Source: Flavobacteriaceae bacterium
GTDB taxonomy: Bacteria; Bacteroidota; Bacteroidia; Flavobacteriales; Flavobacteriaceae
DNA: 32,454 nucleotides
Assembly (NCBI GenBank): GCA_024643385.1
Contig: JAHEMZ010000030.1
Coordinates: 1-32,454, forward strand
Reading direction: 5' to 3'
Part shown: in pieces, positions 23,875-31,681 of the stretch
Numbering within the stretch: position 1 is the first letter of the stretch
Layout of the letters: each line of letters starts with the position of its first letter
Notes under the pieces: model-generated
Told to the model about the DNA's origin: nothing
The model's database searches: none
What the model saw: the letters and a program-made list of their open reading frames with translations, nothing else
Made by a program: the position numbers and the translations under genes

Positions 23875-25692
23875 ATGGAAATTTCTACGACACAACACTC
23901 GTTTTATTTTACACTCTTTTATGTTTTGGCCTTTGTGTTTTTAGCCTTCACCGTTTTATACATTGGAAGAAAAAAAGGACATTCTGTTGAAAAGTTGCTT
24001 TTACTCCTCGGTGCCCTAAGTTTGGGTACCATCTTGGGAAGTCGACTCGCGACTATTCCGATAGGGGAATGGGGAAATTTAATGTTTACCAATGAAGTTC
24101 ATTTCTTAGACCGGGCGGCATCCGGTGGGATCATCGTAGGTCTTCTCTGTTTATTCACGGCCTATCGTGTCTTACATCTATCAACCAAATTTTTAATACA
24201 TTTCATTTGGATCGTCCCGATTGGATTATCCATCCAAAAAATAGGGTGTTTTTTAAATGGATGCTGTTATGGGACGCCTACTACGTCTTCCTTAGGGATC
24301 GTTTATCCACGTTATACCCCAGCACATTACAACCACTGGTTACACGATCAGATCGATCTGTCATCACCATGGTCTCTTAGTGTCCATCCAGTACAATTGT
24401 ATGAAATCATGGCCATGATCCTTATAGCGGCATTAGTTTGGAAAACGAAGGCTATCTGGAAGAAGACTTGGAGTGCATTGATCTTTGGTTTATCAATGAT
24501 CTTTGCTACACGTTTTATTACCGAGTTCTTTCGGGATGGTATTGGATCACAATTTGGGACCGAAACCGTTTTGGGTCTGAGATATCTCCATTGGACCTTG
24601 CTTATTGTTTCGATCTTATTGGGTGTCGCAGTCTTCTTGAATGAAAGAAACAATGGACGAAGCCTACTAAGTACACAAGGTGTCATTCAAAAAAGAATCT
24701 CCTTTGGAGCACTGGAACTTGCGGTTTGCCTATCCTTTATCACTTTTACGTTTAAAGGCGTGTTTGCCCCATTTGAGTGGTGGGCACTCTGGTTTACATT
24801 GATCCCTGCTATTATTATTTTCACCTGGCATCAAGTGCATAGAAGTAGCCCTGGAAAATATCATTGGTGGGCATTTTCCGCGTGGCTCATTCCTGTTTGG
24901 CTTATTGCTCAAACCGTTATTTATAAAGACACTACTACTGTGAAATCTGAAAAGTTCCATCGAATAGATATCGGAGCGAACATGGGTACCTTTTATAATG
25001 AATTGCTTTCTAATCCTAATACAACCACCAATGATATAACCGGTTGTACCGGAACAAGCTATACAAAGTTGTTATTCAAGAGTGAGTATAATACCTGGGG
25101 AGCCGGTTATTCCAAAGTGGAACGTAAAGGCTACAAATCCACCACCTGGGGGGTCAATGGTTATTTGGGGAACATCAAGAGCTCCATTCTTGATTCTGTG
25201 GGAACCTATTCAAGAGACATGTGGGGGATCAACCCTTATGCTAAATATGAAGGAAAATGGTTTGGTATAGGTGGAGGTTTTCATGCTGGAAAGCTATATT
25301 ATAATAAAGAAGAAAGTACCAAAGCCAATGATTTCTCTAAAGTCATCGATGATAAGGCCATATTGCCGGAATTCTATCTTCGTCTTGGGGTACGGAAATA
25401 CCTGGATGTGGATTATAATTACGGCTTTTTATTTCCCTCTCCATTTCCCACAACCTATTCCAGAATGTCGATAGGCACCGGACTGGGGCAAGATTTTGAT
25501 TACAATCTCCGATATGGAACATTTCTTCGGAATAAGGCTCAATTTATTTCGGCAGAAGCCTTGGTGAATAAAAATTTTGGACTTCAATTTATGTATATAT
25601 TCAAGGATGACTATTCCTTCTCGTCTGAACTTTCTGAAAATTCATCCAATAAATTTGTAGTGAGTCTCAACTATCGATTTGGTCATCAATAA
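23875..25692 (+). CDS. Lgt-like membrane protein fused to a beta-barrel-like C-terminal domain
   Basis: From ATG 23875 the frame encodes 605 residues without interruption. Residues 10-255 show seven helices and Lgt landmarks: KIGCFLNGCCYGTPT (122-136), HPVQLYE (171-177) and RFITEFFRDG (213-222), as in prolipoprotein diacylglyceryl transferase. By eye, E. coli Lgt His103 is replaced (RAASGG), Arg143 by Lys122, Asn146 by Cys125 and Glu151 by Cys130, so transferase activity is doubtful. Residues 275-350 add three helices. Residues 360-605 lack helices and show alternating strands (YTKLLFKSEYNTWGAGYSKV, WFGIGGGFHAGKLYYN) ending FVVSLNYRFGHQ, like an outer-membrane barrel end. An upstream TTG at 23836 is possible but unlikely. 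The SGNH gene follows by 74 bases. Confidence 0.8.
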   Translation: MEISTTQHSFYFTLFYVLAFVFLAFTVLYIGRKKGHSVEKLLLLLGALSLGTILGSRLATIPIGEWGNLMFTNEVHFLDRAASGGIIVGLLCLFTAYRVLHLSTKFLIHFIWIVPIGLSIQKIGCFLNGCCYGTPTTSSLGIVYPRYTPAHYNHWLHDQIDLSSPWSLSVHPVQLYEIMAMILIAALVWKTKAIWKKTWSALIFGLSMIFATRFITEFFRDGIGSQFGTETVLGLRYLHWTLLIVSILLGVAVFLNERNNGRSLLSTQGVIQKRISFGALELAVCLSFITFTFKGVFAPFEWWALWFTLIPAIIIFTWHQVHRSSPGKYHWWAFSAWLIPVWLIAQTVIYKDTTTVKSEKFHRIDIGANMGTFYNELLSNPNTTTNDITGCTGTSYTKLLFKSEYNTWGAGYSKVERKGYKSTTWGVNGYLGNIKSSILDSVGTYSRDMWGINPYAKYEGKWFGIGGGFHAGKLYYNKEESTKANDFSKVIDDKAILPEFYLRLGVRKYLDVDYNYGFLFPSPFPTTYSRMSIGTGLGQDFDYNLRYGTFLRNKAQFISAEALVNKNFGLQFMYIFKDDYSFSSELSENSSNKFVVSLNYRFGHQ

Positions 25693-25723
25693 ATTATTTT
25701 ATGATTTAACGGGAGATTAGCGG

Positions 25724-25752
25724 TTGGGTGTCGTCCCCATACTTTATTTTTA
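25724..25752 (+). promoter_or_regulatory. candidate promoter of the SGNH hydrolase gene
   Basis: A TTG at 25724-25726 is followed after 18 bases by TATTTTTA (25745-25752), one base from TAnnTTTG, 14 bases before the ATG at 25767. It would let the hydrolase be expressed without the upstream Lgt-like gene, although read-through is equally possible since no terminator separates them. Confidence 0.4.
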
Positions 25753-25766
25753 CCCACCAATATCGT

Positions 25767-26444
25767 ATGAAAAATTTATTTCTTTGTGTTTTTCTTTTCA
25801 GTTCCTTCAGATCCATAAATGCCCAAGATTGGGCACAACTGGATCGGTATAAGGAGGCAAATACACACTTATCGGAACCGAAACCTGGAGAAAAACGAGT
25901 TGTTTTTATGGGTAATTCTATTACTGAGGGATGGCAACAGCCGGAACTGACCTTCTTTAGTAAGAAAGGTTATATCAATCGGGGAATAGGAGGGCAGACC
26001 ACGGGTCAAATGAAGATCCGATTTTGGCAGGATGTTATCGCATTGCATCCAGAGATCGTTATGATCTTAGGAGGTATCAATGATATTGCGCAAAATACGG
26101 GTTACTACATTCCCAATGATGAGATCGCTGCAAACATTGCTGATATGGCCGAACTCGCCAAGGCATATCGCATCCAAGTGGTCATCTGTAGCGTTTTACC
26201 TGCGAATATCTTTCCATGGCGACCACATATCTTACCGGCTGATAGCGTGATCGCATTGAACAAACTTCTGAAAGCCTATGCCGAAAAAAACGATTTTATC
26301 TATTTGGATTATTACAGTGAGATGGTGAACGACCAAAAAGGATTGCGCTCTATTTATACTTATGATGGGGTACACTGCACCTTGGAGGGCTATAGGAAAA
26401 TGGAACAGATCGCTTCAAATGTACTGAATGGGCTGACGGACTGA
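25767..26444 (+). CDS. exported SGNH/GDSL-type hydrolase
   Basis: From the ATG at 25767 (MKNLFLCVFLFSSFRSINAQ signal peptide) the product has 225 residues. SGNH blocks are complete: Ser51 in GNSITEGW, the oxyanion Gly in GIGGQTTGQ, Asn105 in LGGINDIA, and Asp200/His203 in DGVHCTLEGY. It is therefore an active-looking periplasmic or surface esterase, acetylhydrolase or lipase of the platelet-activating-factor acetylhydrolase/sialate-esterase-like group. The exact ester (acetyl on sugars, lysophospholipid, acyl chain) cannot be told. Placement right after the Lgt-like gene suggests a shared role in envelope lipids or acyl groups, but a private promoter is also plausible. An in-frame GTG/ATG upstream at 25728 would precede the signal peptide and is rejected. 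Confidence 0.88.
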   Translation: MKNLFLCVFLFSSFRSINAQDWAQLDRYKEANTHLSEPKPGEKRVVFMGNSITEGWQQPELTFFSKKGYINRGIGGQTTGQMKIRFWQDVIALHPEIVMILGGINDIAQNTGYYIPNDEIAANIADMAELAKAYRIQVVICSVLPANIFPWRPHILPADSVIALNKLLKAYAEKNDFIYLDYYSEMVNDQKGLRSIYTYDGVHCTLEGYRKMEQIASNVLNGLTD

Positions 26445-26458
26445 AATATCTCCAAAAG

Positions 26459-26617
26459 CTACCGTTTTAAAACTTGTATTCCCCAGATAAGTAATAAAAA
26501 ACCAAATCCTGTCAATGCGGGAGGCCAAATATGTGCCTTATAACCCAAATAGATCATGGTACATGCCAATACGGCCAATAATACGGAAACGACAGTAAGT
26601 TGATTGTTGCGTGACAT
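26459..26617 (-). CDS. two-helix membrane mini-protein, 52 residues
   Basis: On the minus strand an ATG at 26617 opens a 52-codon frame ending in TAG at 26459. It reads MSRNNQLTVVSVLLAVLACT at the start, then a loop YLGYKAHIWPPALTG and a second hydrophobic stretch FGFLLLIWGIQVLKR. Two short helices with a positive end fit a hairpin membrane protein. Similar two-helix proteins of 50-60 residues (NQLTVVSVLLAVLA- plus PPALTGFGF-like) occur in flavobacteria; I recognise the type but no function. It fills most of the gap between the SGNH and M28 genes. Confidence 0.6.
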   Translation of the reverse strand: MSRNNQLTVVSVLLAVLACTMIYLGYKAHIWPPALTGFGFLLLIWGIQVLKR

Positions 26618-26783
26618 ATCGATTATTTTTAGGAAACATAAATTAGTAAATAAATCTCGTTACGCCTCACCCGGAGACATAAAAAAGGAAAATACACAGT
26701 AAAAATATAAATACTAAATTGTACTCCTAACGATTACAACTTTTGCCGATCGTCATAATACTATCAAAAAACCAATACCCTGT

Positions 26784-28877
26784 ATGAAAAAATTCTTTCC
26801 CGTCATCACAATCGTTTTAAGCAGTTTCCTTGCACAAGCACAAGTATTGGATGGTTTCACTCCCGCCTCGCAACAATATGAAGAAGAACTGGAAGTGTTG
26901 TTTCTTACAAAAGTAGATACCAATGCCTTTAAGAAACATTTGCAAGATCTTACGGCCAAACCGCATGTAGCGGGTAATAAAGCCAATGAAGTGGTGAGAG
27001 ACTATATGAGTAAGGTCATGCAGGCCGCAGGCTGGGAGGTAGAATTATTTCCCTATGATATATACATGTCAAAAAATCCGGGGATCTCCTTACTGGAATT
27101 GGTGACACCGATTCGTCAACCTTTAAACCAACAGGAAAACATTGTGGATGAAGATCCTTTTTCCACAGATCCAACCCTCTGGAAAGGATGGAATGCTTAT
27201 TCCGGTAGCGGGGATGTTACCGCTGAAGTGGTTTATGCCAACTACGGAACCAAAGCCGATTTTGAAAAATTGAAAGAATTAGGGGTAACTATTGAAGGAA
27301 AGATCGTAATAGCTCGATACGGAGGCAACTTCAGAGGGTATAAAGCCAAATTTGCAGAGGCAAATGGTGCCGCAGGTTTGATCATCTACACAGATCCCAA
27401 GGATAGCGGCTTTGCACGCGGACTCGTGTATCCTGAAGGACCGTATTACAGTGAAAGCTCGATTCAAAGAGGATCGTTGCTCACTCCCGATTTTACGGGA
27501 GATCCGCTTACCCCATTCGAACCGGCGCTTCCGTTGGATGGAAAGAAGAAGATAAAACGATTGGATCCTTCCGAAGCGCAATTACATAGCATTCCTGTAA
27601 CCCCGGTGGGATATGCGACAGCACAAGAGATCTTGGGTAAAATGAAAGGGGATCCGGTCCCTGTGGAATGGCAGGGTGGACTTCCATTTACATATCGACT
27701 TAACGGAGGGAAAGAACTTACGGTGCGTTTAATGGTCGATCAACCCAGACAATTCGAACGGATCAACAATGTGATCGGAACCCTAAAAGGAAGTGAGTAT
27801 CCCGATGAATGGATCATTTTGGGATGCCATTATGATGCCTGGGGCTTTGGTGCCACAGACCCTAACAGTGGAACGGCTATGTTGTTGAGTTTAAGTGAGT
27901 CTTTAGGAAAACTTGCCGCCATGGGTAAGGGTCCGAAGAGATCCATCCTCATAGGACATTGGGACGCTGAAGAGCACGGCGTGATAGGATCTTCGGAATG
28001 GGTGGAGCAGATGAAGGATCAATTACAAGCCAAAGCCGTAGCCTATTTGAATTTCGATGGAGGTGTTTCCGGAAAGGACTTTGGAGCAGCGGCTTCTCCA
28101 ACTTTAAAGCGATTGATCACGCAAGCCGCGATGAAAATAGAGTATCCCTACTCGGATAAATCGTTCTACCACCAATGGGCAGGAGAAAAGGAGGAACCTG
28201 AAATTGGAAACCTGGGAGGAGGGTCAGACCATATTGCATTTTATATGCATGCCGGTGTTCCTTCCTTAAGTGGTGGGACGGGAGGACCAACGCTCTATCA
28301 TTCCAATTACGACGATTTTTATTACTATGCTCATTTTGTGGATCCCGAATTTAAAATGGGGCCTGCTATGGAACAATTAGTGGGAATTATGAGTCTTCGA
28401 TTGGCTAATGCTGAAATCATTCCCTACGATGTGGTACGCTACGCAACCGATCTGAAATTGCATTTTAAAAATGCTGAAGAGAAGATTGCCAAATATGATA
28501 CTTTATTTGAAGGGTTTGGAAGATCTAAAAGAGCCATTGAGGTATTGGATAAGACCTCCAAACGTTATCAGGATAAATTAAATGAATTACTTGCTGAAGG
28601 AACGATACAGCCCTCAAAGTTCAGATCACTCAATAAGCAATTATTGGCTTTGGAAAAAAGCTTTCTGGAAGACAAGGGTATGTATTTTGGTTCGTGGTAC
28701 CGATCCTTGTATGCTGCTTCCGATCCTTTCAGTGGATATGCCTCCTGGATCCTTCCTGGGCTGGAATATGAAATCGCGCAATCCAGTTCCAACAAATGGA
28801 CCGAATGGGACGAGCGTTACAGCAATGCTATCAATATACTGAATGATAAGATAGAGGTGCTGTTCAAAACCCTATAA
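26784..28877 (+). CDS. exported M28-family peptidase (glutamate carboxypeptidase II-like)
   Basis: A 697-residue protein with signal peptide MKKFFPVITIVLSSFLAQAQ and the three-part GCPII/transferrin-receptor layout: N-terminal half of the catalytic domain with a PA domain insert (about 110-300), the zinc peptidase (about 325-540) and a helical dimerisation domain (about 560-697). Two-zinc ligands and base are intact: His349 in GCHYD, Asp359 in TDPNSG, Glu396 and Glu397 in WDAEEHG, Asp425 in NFDGG, His506 in YHSNYDD, with the same spacing as in human GCPII (H-D 10, E-D 28). GGGSDHIAFYMHAGVPS is also present. It would trim C-terminal residues, often Glu, from periplasmic or external peptides. 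Confidence 0.93.
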   Translation: MKKFFPVITIVLSSFLAQAQVLDGFTPASQQYEEELEVLFLTKVDTNAFKKHLQDLTAKPHVAGNKANEVVRDYMSKVMQAAGWEVELFPYDIYMSKNPGISLLELVTPIRQPLNQQENIVDEDPFSTDPTLWKGWNAYSGSGDVTAEVVYANYGTKADFEKLKELGVTIEGKIVIARYGGNFRGYKAKFAEANGAAGLIIYTDPKDSGFARGLVYPEGPYYSESSIQRGSLLTPDFTGDPLTPFEPALPLDGKKKIKRLDPSEAQLHSIPVTPVGYATAQEILGKMKGDPVPVEWQGGLPFTYRLNGGKELTVRLMVDQPRQFERINNVIGTLKGSEYPDEWIILGCHYDAWGFGATDPNSGTAMLLSLSESLGKLAAMGKGPKRSILIGHWDAEEHGVIGSSEWVEQMKDQLQAKAVAYLNFDGGVSGKDFGAAASPTLKRLITQAAMKIEYPYSDKSFYHQWAGEKEEPEIGNLGGGSDHIAFYMHAGVPSLSGGTGGPTLYHSNYDDFYYYAHFVDPEFKMGPAMEQLVGIMSLRLANAEIIPYDVVRYATDLKLHFKNAEEKIAKYDTLFEGFGRSKRAIEVLDKTSKRYQDKLNELLAEGTIQPSKFRSLNKQLLALEKSFLEDKGMYFGSWYRSLYAASDPFSGYASWILPGLEYEIAQSSSNKWTEWDERYSNAINILNDKIEVLFKTL

Positions 28878-28902
28878 GCCAAACTTGAATCGTTTCTTGT
28901 GA

Positions 28903-28920
28903 ACCCGTGCGGGTAGCCTT
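28903..28920 (+). terminator. weak hairpin after the M28 gene
   Basis: ACCCG/CGGGT with a two-base loop is followed by AGCCTTTT. It lies between the convergent M28 and OsmC genes, and the adjacent AGCC-TTTTAA-GGCT palindrome (28915-28928) overlaps the OsmC stop codon. Weak by length but well placed. Confidence 0.35.
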
Positions 28921-29379
28921 TTAAGGCTGAACGGTGATCTTTGATTCCATCGTTACTTTTGAAGTGATGGAATTAGAGATCAGACATGCTTTTTCCGACT
29001 TTTCAAGAATGCGTTCTGCACGTTCTCGTTGTTTTTCATCTGCAATAAAGACCTCAGGGAATAACAGTACTTCGGTCATCATGAACTTACCGTCCACTTT
29101 GTCTAACACCCCTTTTGAACCACATCTAAAACTGATGAATTCAAATTTGGAGTATTCAGCGATCGCTAGAAATGTGGTCATCAAACAACTGCTCACAGCG
29201 GCTGTGAATAAATGTTCCGGGGACCATATATTGGGTATACCACTTGAAAATTCAGGAGGAGTTGCAACCTCGATGCAGTTCCTTTCCTTAGAATCTGGTT
29301 TGAATAATTCCGGAGAACACATCATCCCTTTGCGGTCTTGTGTCCAATTTATATCGACGTTATAAATATGTTTGTCCAT
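28921..29379 (-). CDS. OsmC-family protein
   Basis: A 152-residue protein of the OsmC/Ohr superfamily (organic hydroperoxide or thiol-detoxification enzymes). The two redox cysteines are at 65 in AVSSCLMTTF and 132 in KACLISNSI, in the usual places, and WSPEHLFTAAVSSCL is the family signature. The long opposite-strand frame over the same bases is a shadow. No signal peptide, so it is cytosolic. A second, distantly related OsmC gene lies at 31159-31671. The 161-base divergent spacer to 29541 contains a short inverted repeat that could be a shared operator. Confidence 0.9.
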   Translation of the reverse strand: MDKHIYNVDINWTQDRKGMMCSPELFKPDSKERNCIEVATPPEFSSGIPNIWSPEHLFTAAVSSCLMTTFLAIAEYSKFEFISFRCGSKGVLDKVDGKFMMTEVLLFPEVFIADEKQRERAERILEKSEKACLISNSITSKVTMESKITVQP

Positions 29380-29470
29380 TGGTCCTTCTATGACTTAAAT
29401 ATTGATGGAATAAAGGTCGGAAGGGTTTCCTTTTATAGGAATGATATTTATCATATGACGATGACTCATC

Positions 29471-29486
29471 AATGACTTTGGTCATT
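29471..29486. promoter_or_regulatory. candidate operator, AATGAC-N4-GTCATT
   Basis: A perfect six-base inverted repeat AATGAC/GTCATT separated by TTTG, with two further direct ATGAC copies just before (29457-29461, 29463-29467). It sits in the spacer between the divergent OsmC and 29541 genes and could bind a dimeric regulator; no regulator gene is adjacent. Confidence 0.3.
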
Positions 29487-29540
29487 TTAATTGTAGGATG
29501 TTTAGACTATTTTAGATCGGTTTTTAAATTACATACAGCC

Positions 29541-30428
29541 ATGAAGAATCTACTCATTTCGATTGTGGCCATCCTAGCATTTGGCACTCAATTCAACGCT
29601 CAAGAAATTTCACCTTACATCAAAATCGGAACAACCACAGAAACCATTCAACAAGCTTCTGAAAAAATCGTTGCCGTACTAAAGGAAAATTCGTTTACCG
29701 TTCTAGGGGAATACAATCCTTCGAACAAAAGTGACCTGAAAGTGATCGCGTTTACCCGTAATGATATTAAGAATACCGTTATCAAAGTTAAGGATCGTGG
29801 CGCTTTGGCTGCGATCTATAAAATTGGATTAGTGAAAGAAGGGGAGAAGGTTATTATGTCCTACACCAATCCTGAATATATTTTAAGAGCTTATCTGGGC
29901 GATCATTATACTAAATATAAAAATACCTTAGGTGCATTCAGTACAGATCTTAGGTCCGCGCTTTCTAGCGTGGGTAGCGAATTTGAACCTTTTGGCGGAA
30001 GTGTGGACGCTGACAAATTGAAAAAATACCATTACAAAATAATGATGCCTTATTTCACCGATCCTATTGAAATAAAAGAGTTTTCGTCCTTTAAGGAAGG
30101 ATTGACCACTATTGAAGCCAATCTAAAGGCTAAAAAAGGAAATACAAAAAAGGTCTATGAATTAGTATACACCTCAGAAGAGGTGGCTGTTTTCGGTGTT
30201 GCGCTTCAATCCAATGAAGACGGGGAAGCCTATTTCTTGCCAAAGATAGGGGAAGCACATGCCGCAGCTCTTCCGTATGAGATCATTCTACAAGGGAAAG
30301 AAGCAACCATGTTACATGGAAAATACCGACTAGCGCTGCATTGGCCCGAACTAACCATGGGTACTTTTATGACCATTATGAGCACTCCCGGTGATATTGA
30401 AGACACCTTGGAACAACTTTGTCAATAA
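29541..30428 (+). CDS. exported protein with DUF302-like region
   Basis: From ATG 29541 the product has 295 residues with signal peptide MKNLLISIVAILAFGTQFNA. The first part, with TTTETIQQASEKIVAVLKEN and FTVLGEYNPSNKSDL then KVIMSYTNPEYILRAYLG, is reminiscent of DUF302-fold proteins. The second part (HYKIMMPYFTDPIEIKEFS to MTIMSTPGDIEDTLEQL) has a similar beta-alpha texture and may be a second, diverged copy; this is by eye and unproven. No catalytic motif or cysteine pair. The start at 29472 is rejected because it precedes the signal peptide. It is divergent from OsmC. Function unknown. Confidence 0.55.
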   Translation: MKNLLISIVAILAFGTQFNAQEISPYIKIGTTTETIQQASEKIVAVLKENSFTVLGEYNPSNKSDLKVIAFTRNDIKNTVIKVKDRGALAAIYKIGLVKEGEKVIMSYTNPEYILRAYLGDHYTKYKNTLGAFSTDLRSALSSVGSEFEPFGGSVDADKLKKYHYKIMMPYFTDPIEIKEFSSFKEGLTTIEANLKAKKGNTKKVYELVYTSEEVAVFGVALQSNEDGEAYFLPKIGEAHAAALPYEIILQGKEATMLHGKYRLALHWPELTMGTFMTIMSTPGDIEDTLEQLCQ

Positions 30429-30515
30429 ATATATGATGTTAAATTAGTAAGCCACAAACTACGATAGAGCTTAAGCAAGCTAGCACAAATATGTTGTAAA
30501 TTAAAAAAGAAGATC

Positions 30516-30941
30516 ATGAACAAAGCAGGAATTTGGATCGACAAAAAAGAGGCTAAAATTGTCACCATTGAGAAAGAAAAAGTACGACTCCTTACGATTG
30601 CTTCCAACATTGAAGATTTTCATGTAAAGGGAGGCAGTGGAACACGATTAAAAGGAGGGCCACAAGACGTGGTACAAGACAGCAAATATTTAGAGCGCGA
30701 AAAACATCAAATGAAAGAATTCTTTGATGACGTGATCAAACACGTAGCGGTTGCAGACATGATTGTTATTACCGGTCCGGCACAAACCGGCAATAAGTTG
30801 TTCGATGTTTTGGAAGAAAAATATATTTCACTAGCCGAAAAGGTTATCGGTGTTGAAAAAACAGATAGCATGAGCGACCCTCAATTATTGGCTTGGGTGA
30901 AAAATTATTTTACCATGCATAGACATCTTCATCTTTTATAA
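30516..30941 (+). CDS. conserved hypothetical protein, possible eRF1/Pelota-domain-like fold
   Basis: A 141-residue soluble protein: MNKAGIWIDKKEAKIVTIEK, then a polar loop VKGGSGTRLKGGPQDVVQDS, helix EREKHQMKEFFDDVIKHV, strand ADMIVITGPAQTGNKLFDVL, and VEKTDSMSDPQLLAWVKNYF. The IWIDKKEAKIV opening, basic Gly-rich loop and ITGPAQT-like strand resemble a family of small bacterial proteins sometimes linked to the eRF1/Pelota middle-domain fold. I have no firm family assignment and give no function. It lies between an exported unknown gene and the second OsmC gene and is followed at 31051 by a long hairpin. Confidence 0.6.
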   Translation: MNKAGIWIDKKEAKIVTIEKEKVRLLTIASNIEDFHVKGGSGTRLKGGPQDVVQDSKYLEREKHQMKEFFDDVIKHVAVADMIVITGPAQTGNKLFDVLEEKYISLAEKVIGVEKTDSMSDPQLLAWVKNYFTMHRHLHLL

Positions 30942-30969
30942 TGGAGATAGCAAGCGGAAAATTGATTAG

Positions 30970-31086
30970 GTGATGCCTCGCACGGGCATTCACTTTCTCA
31001 AGGAATGGATCGCAAAATTTTATCATAGCCAATAATCTTTTGCATACCACCCGGTCCCTTTGATGAATCAAAGGGATCGGTGTTTT
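30970..31086 (+). terminator. terminator hairpins after the 30516 gene
   Basis: The 217-base spacer 30942-31158 holds no gene. A 13-pair hairpin CCGGTCCCTTTGA/TCAAAGGGATCGG (one G-T pair, loop TGAA) at 31051-31080 is followed by TGTTTT. An earlier imperfect hairpin GTGATGCC/GGCATTCAC at 30970-30993 precedes TTTCTC. The first is the likely terminator. A TATCTTTA box at 31134-31141 is a possible promoter for the following gene. Confidence 0.6.
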
Positions 31087-31158
31087 ATAGGACGTTCCGA
31101 ATCGCGCTTATCAATGGATTCAACAGAAAGATTTATCTTTAAACAAATCAATTCGTCC

Positions 31159-31671
31159 ATGAAAGAACAAACAGTAATTAAAGATAAGTTCAGCCGCAGT
31201 CAAAAAGCCTTGTCATTAAAACCTTCCTTGGGAATGGGCACCGGTAGATCGACCACCAGGATCGTACAGGGATTATCCTGTGAGACCCGAGAAGGAGATT
31301 GGGTGTTTAAAACCGATATGCCCGAGCAGGTTGGAGGAAATGGATCGGCATCTAGTCCCGGAGCTTTAGGACGTGCGGCGCTAGGAAGTTGTTTGGCAAT
31401 CGGTTATATGATGTGGGCCTCTAAGCTTGAGGTAGTGATTGATCTTTTGGAAGTAGAGATAGAAACCGATTACGACGATGGAGCGCTGTTCGACACTTCA
31501 AATGTACCTCCGGGATACTCGGAAGTTCGTTATACGGTTAGGATCAAAAGTCCGGCTTCAACAGAGGCAATTGAAAAAGTACTGGACAAAGGGGATAAGC
31601 ACAGTCCGTATCTCGACGTATTTTCCAGAGCACAAACGTGCATAAGAAAGGTAGAATTGATTCACGACTAA
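31159..31671 (+). CDS. OsmC-family protein, second lineage
   Basis: From the ATG at 31159 (MKEQTVIKDKFSRSQKALSL) the product has 170 residues; the frame is open further upstream but over the terminator and spacer. The OsmC signature is SASSPGALGRAALGSCLAIG with Cys78 and the second conserved Cys161 in AQTCIRKVEL, so both redox cysteines remain. The region before it, with RSTTRIVQGLSCETREGDW, and the long N terminus are unlike the 28921 protein, so these are separate lineages rather than a recent duplication. It is followed 10 bases later by the methyltransferase gene, so the two are probably one transcript. Confidence 0.87.
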   Translation: MKEQTVIKDKFSRSQKALSLKPSLGMGTGRSTTRIVQGLSCETREGDWVFKTDMPEQVGGNGSASSPGALGRAALGSCLAIGYMMWASKLEVVIDLLEVEIETDYDDGALFDTSNVPPGYSEVRYTVRIKSPASTEAIEKVLDKGDKHSPYLDVFSRAQTCIRKVELIHD

Positions 31672-31681
31672 ATAATAACCT

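Noticed and set aside
28934..29365. 143-codon plus-strand frame across the OsmC gene
   Set aside because: It mirrors the OsmC coding region, whose signature and cysteines are on the minus strand; the plus-strand product has no recognisable pattern.
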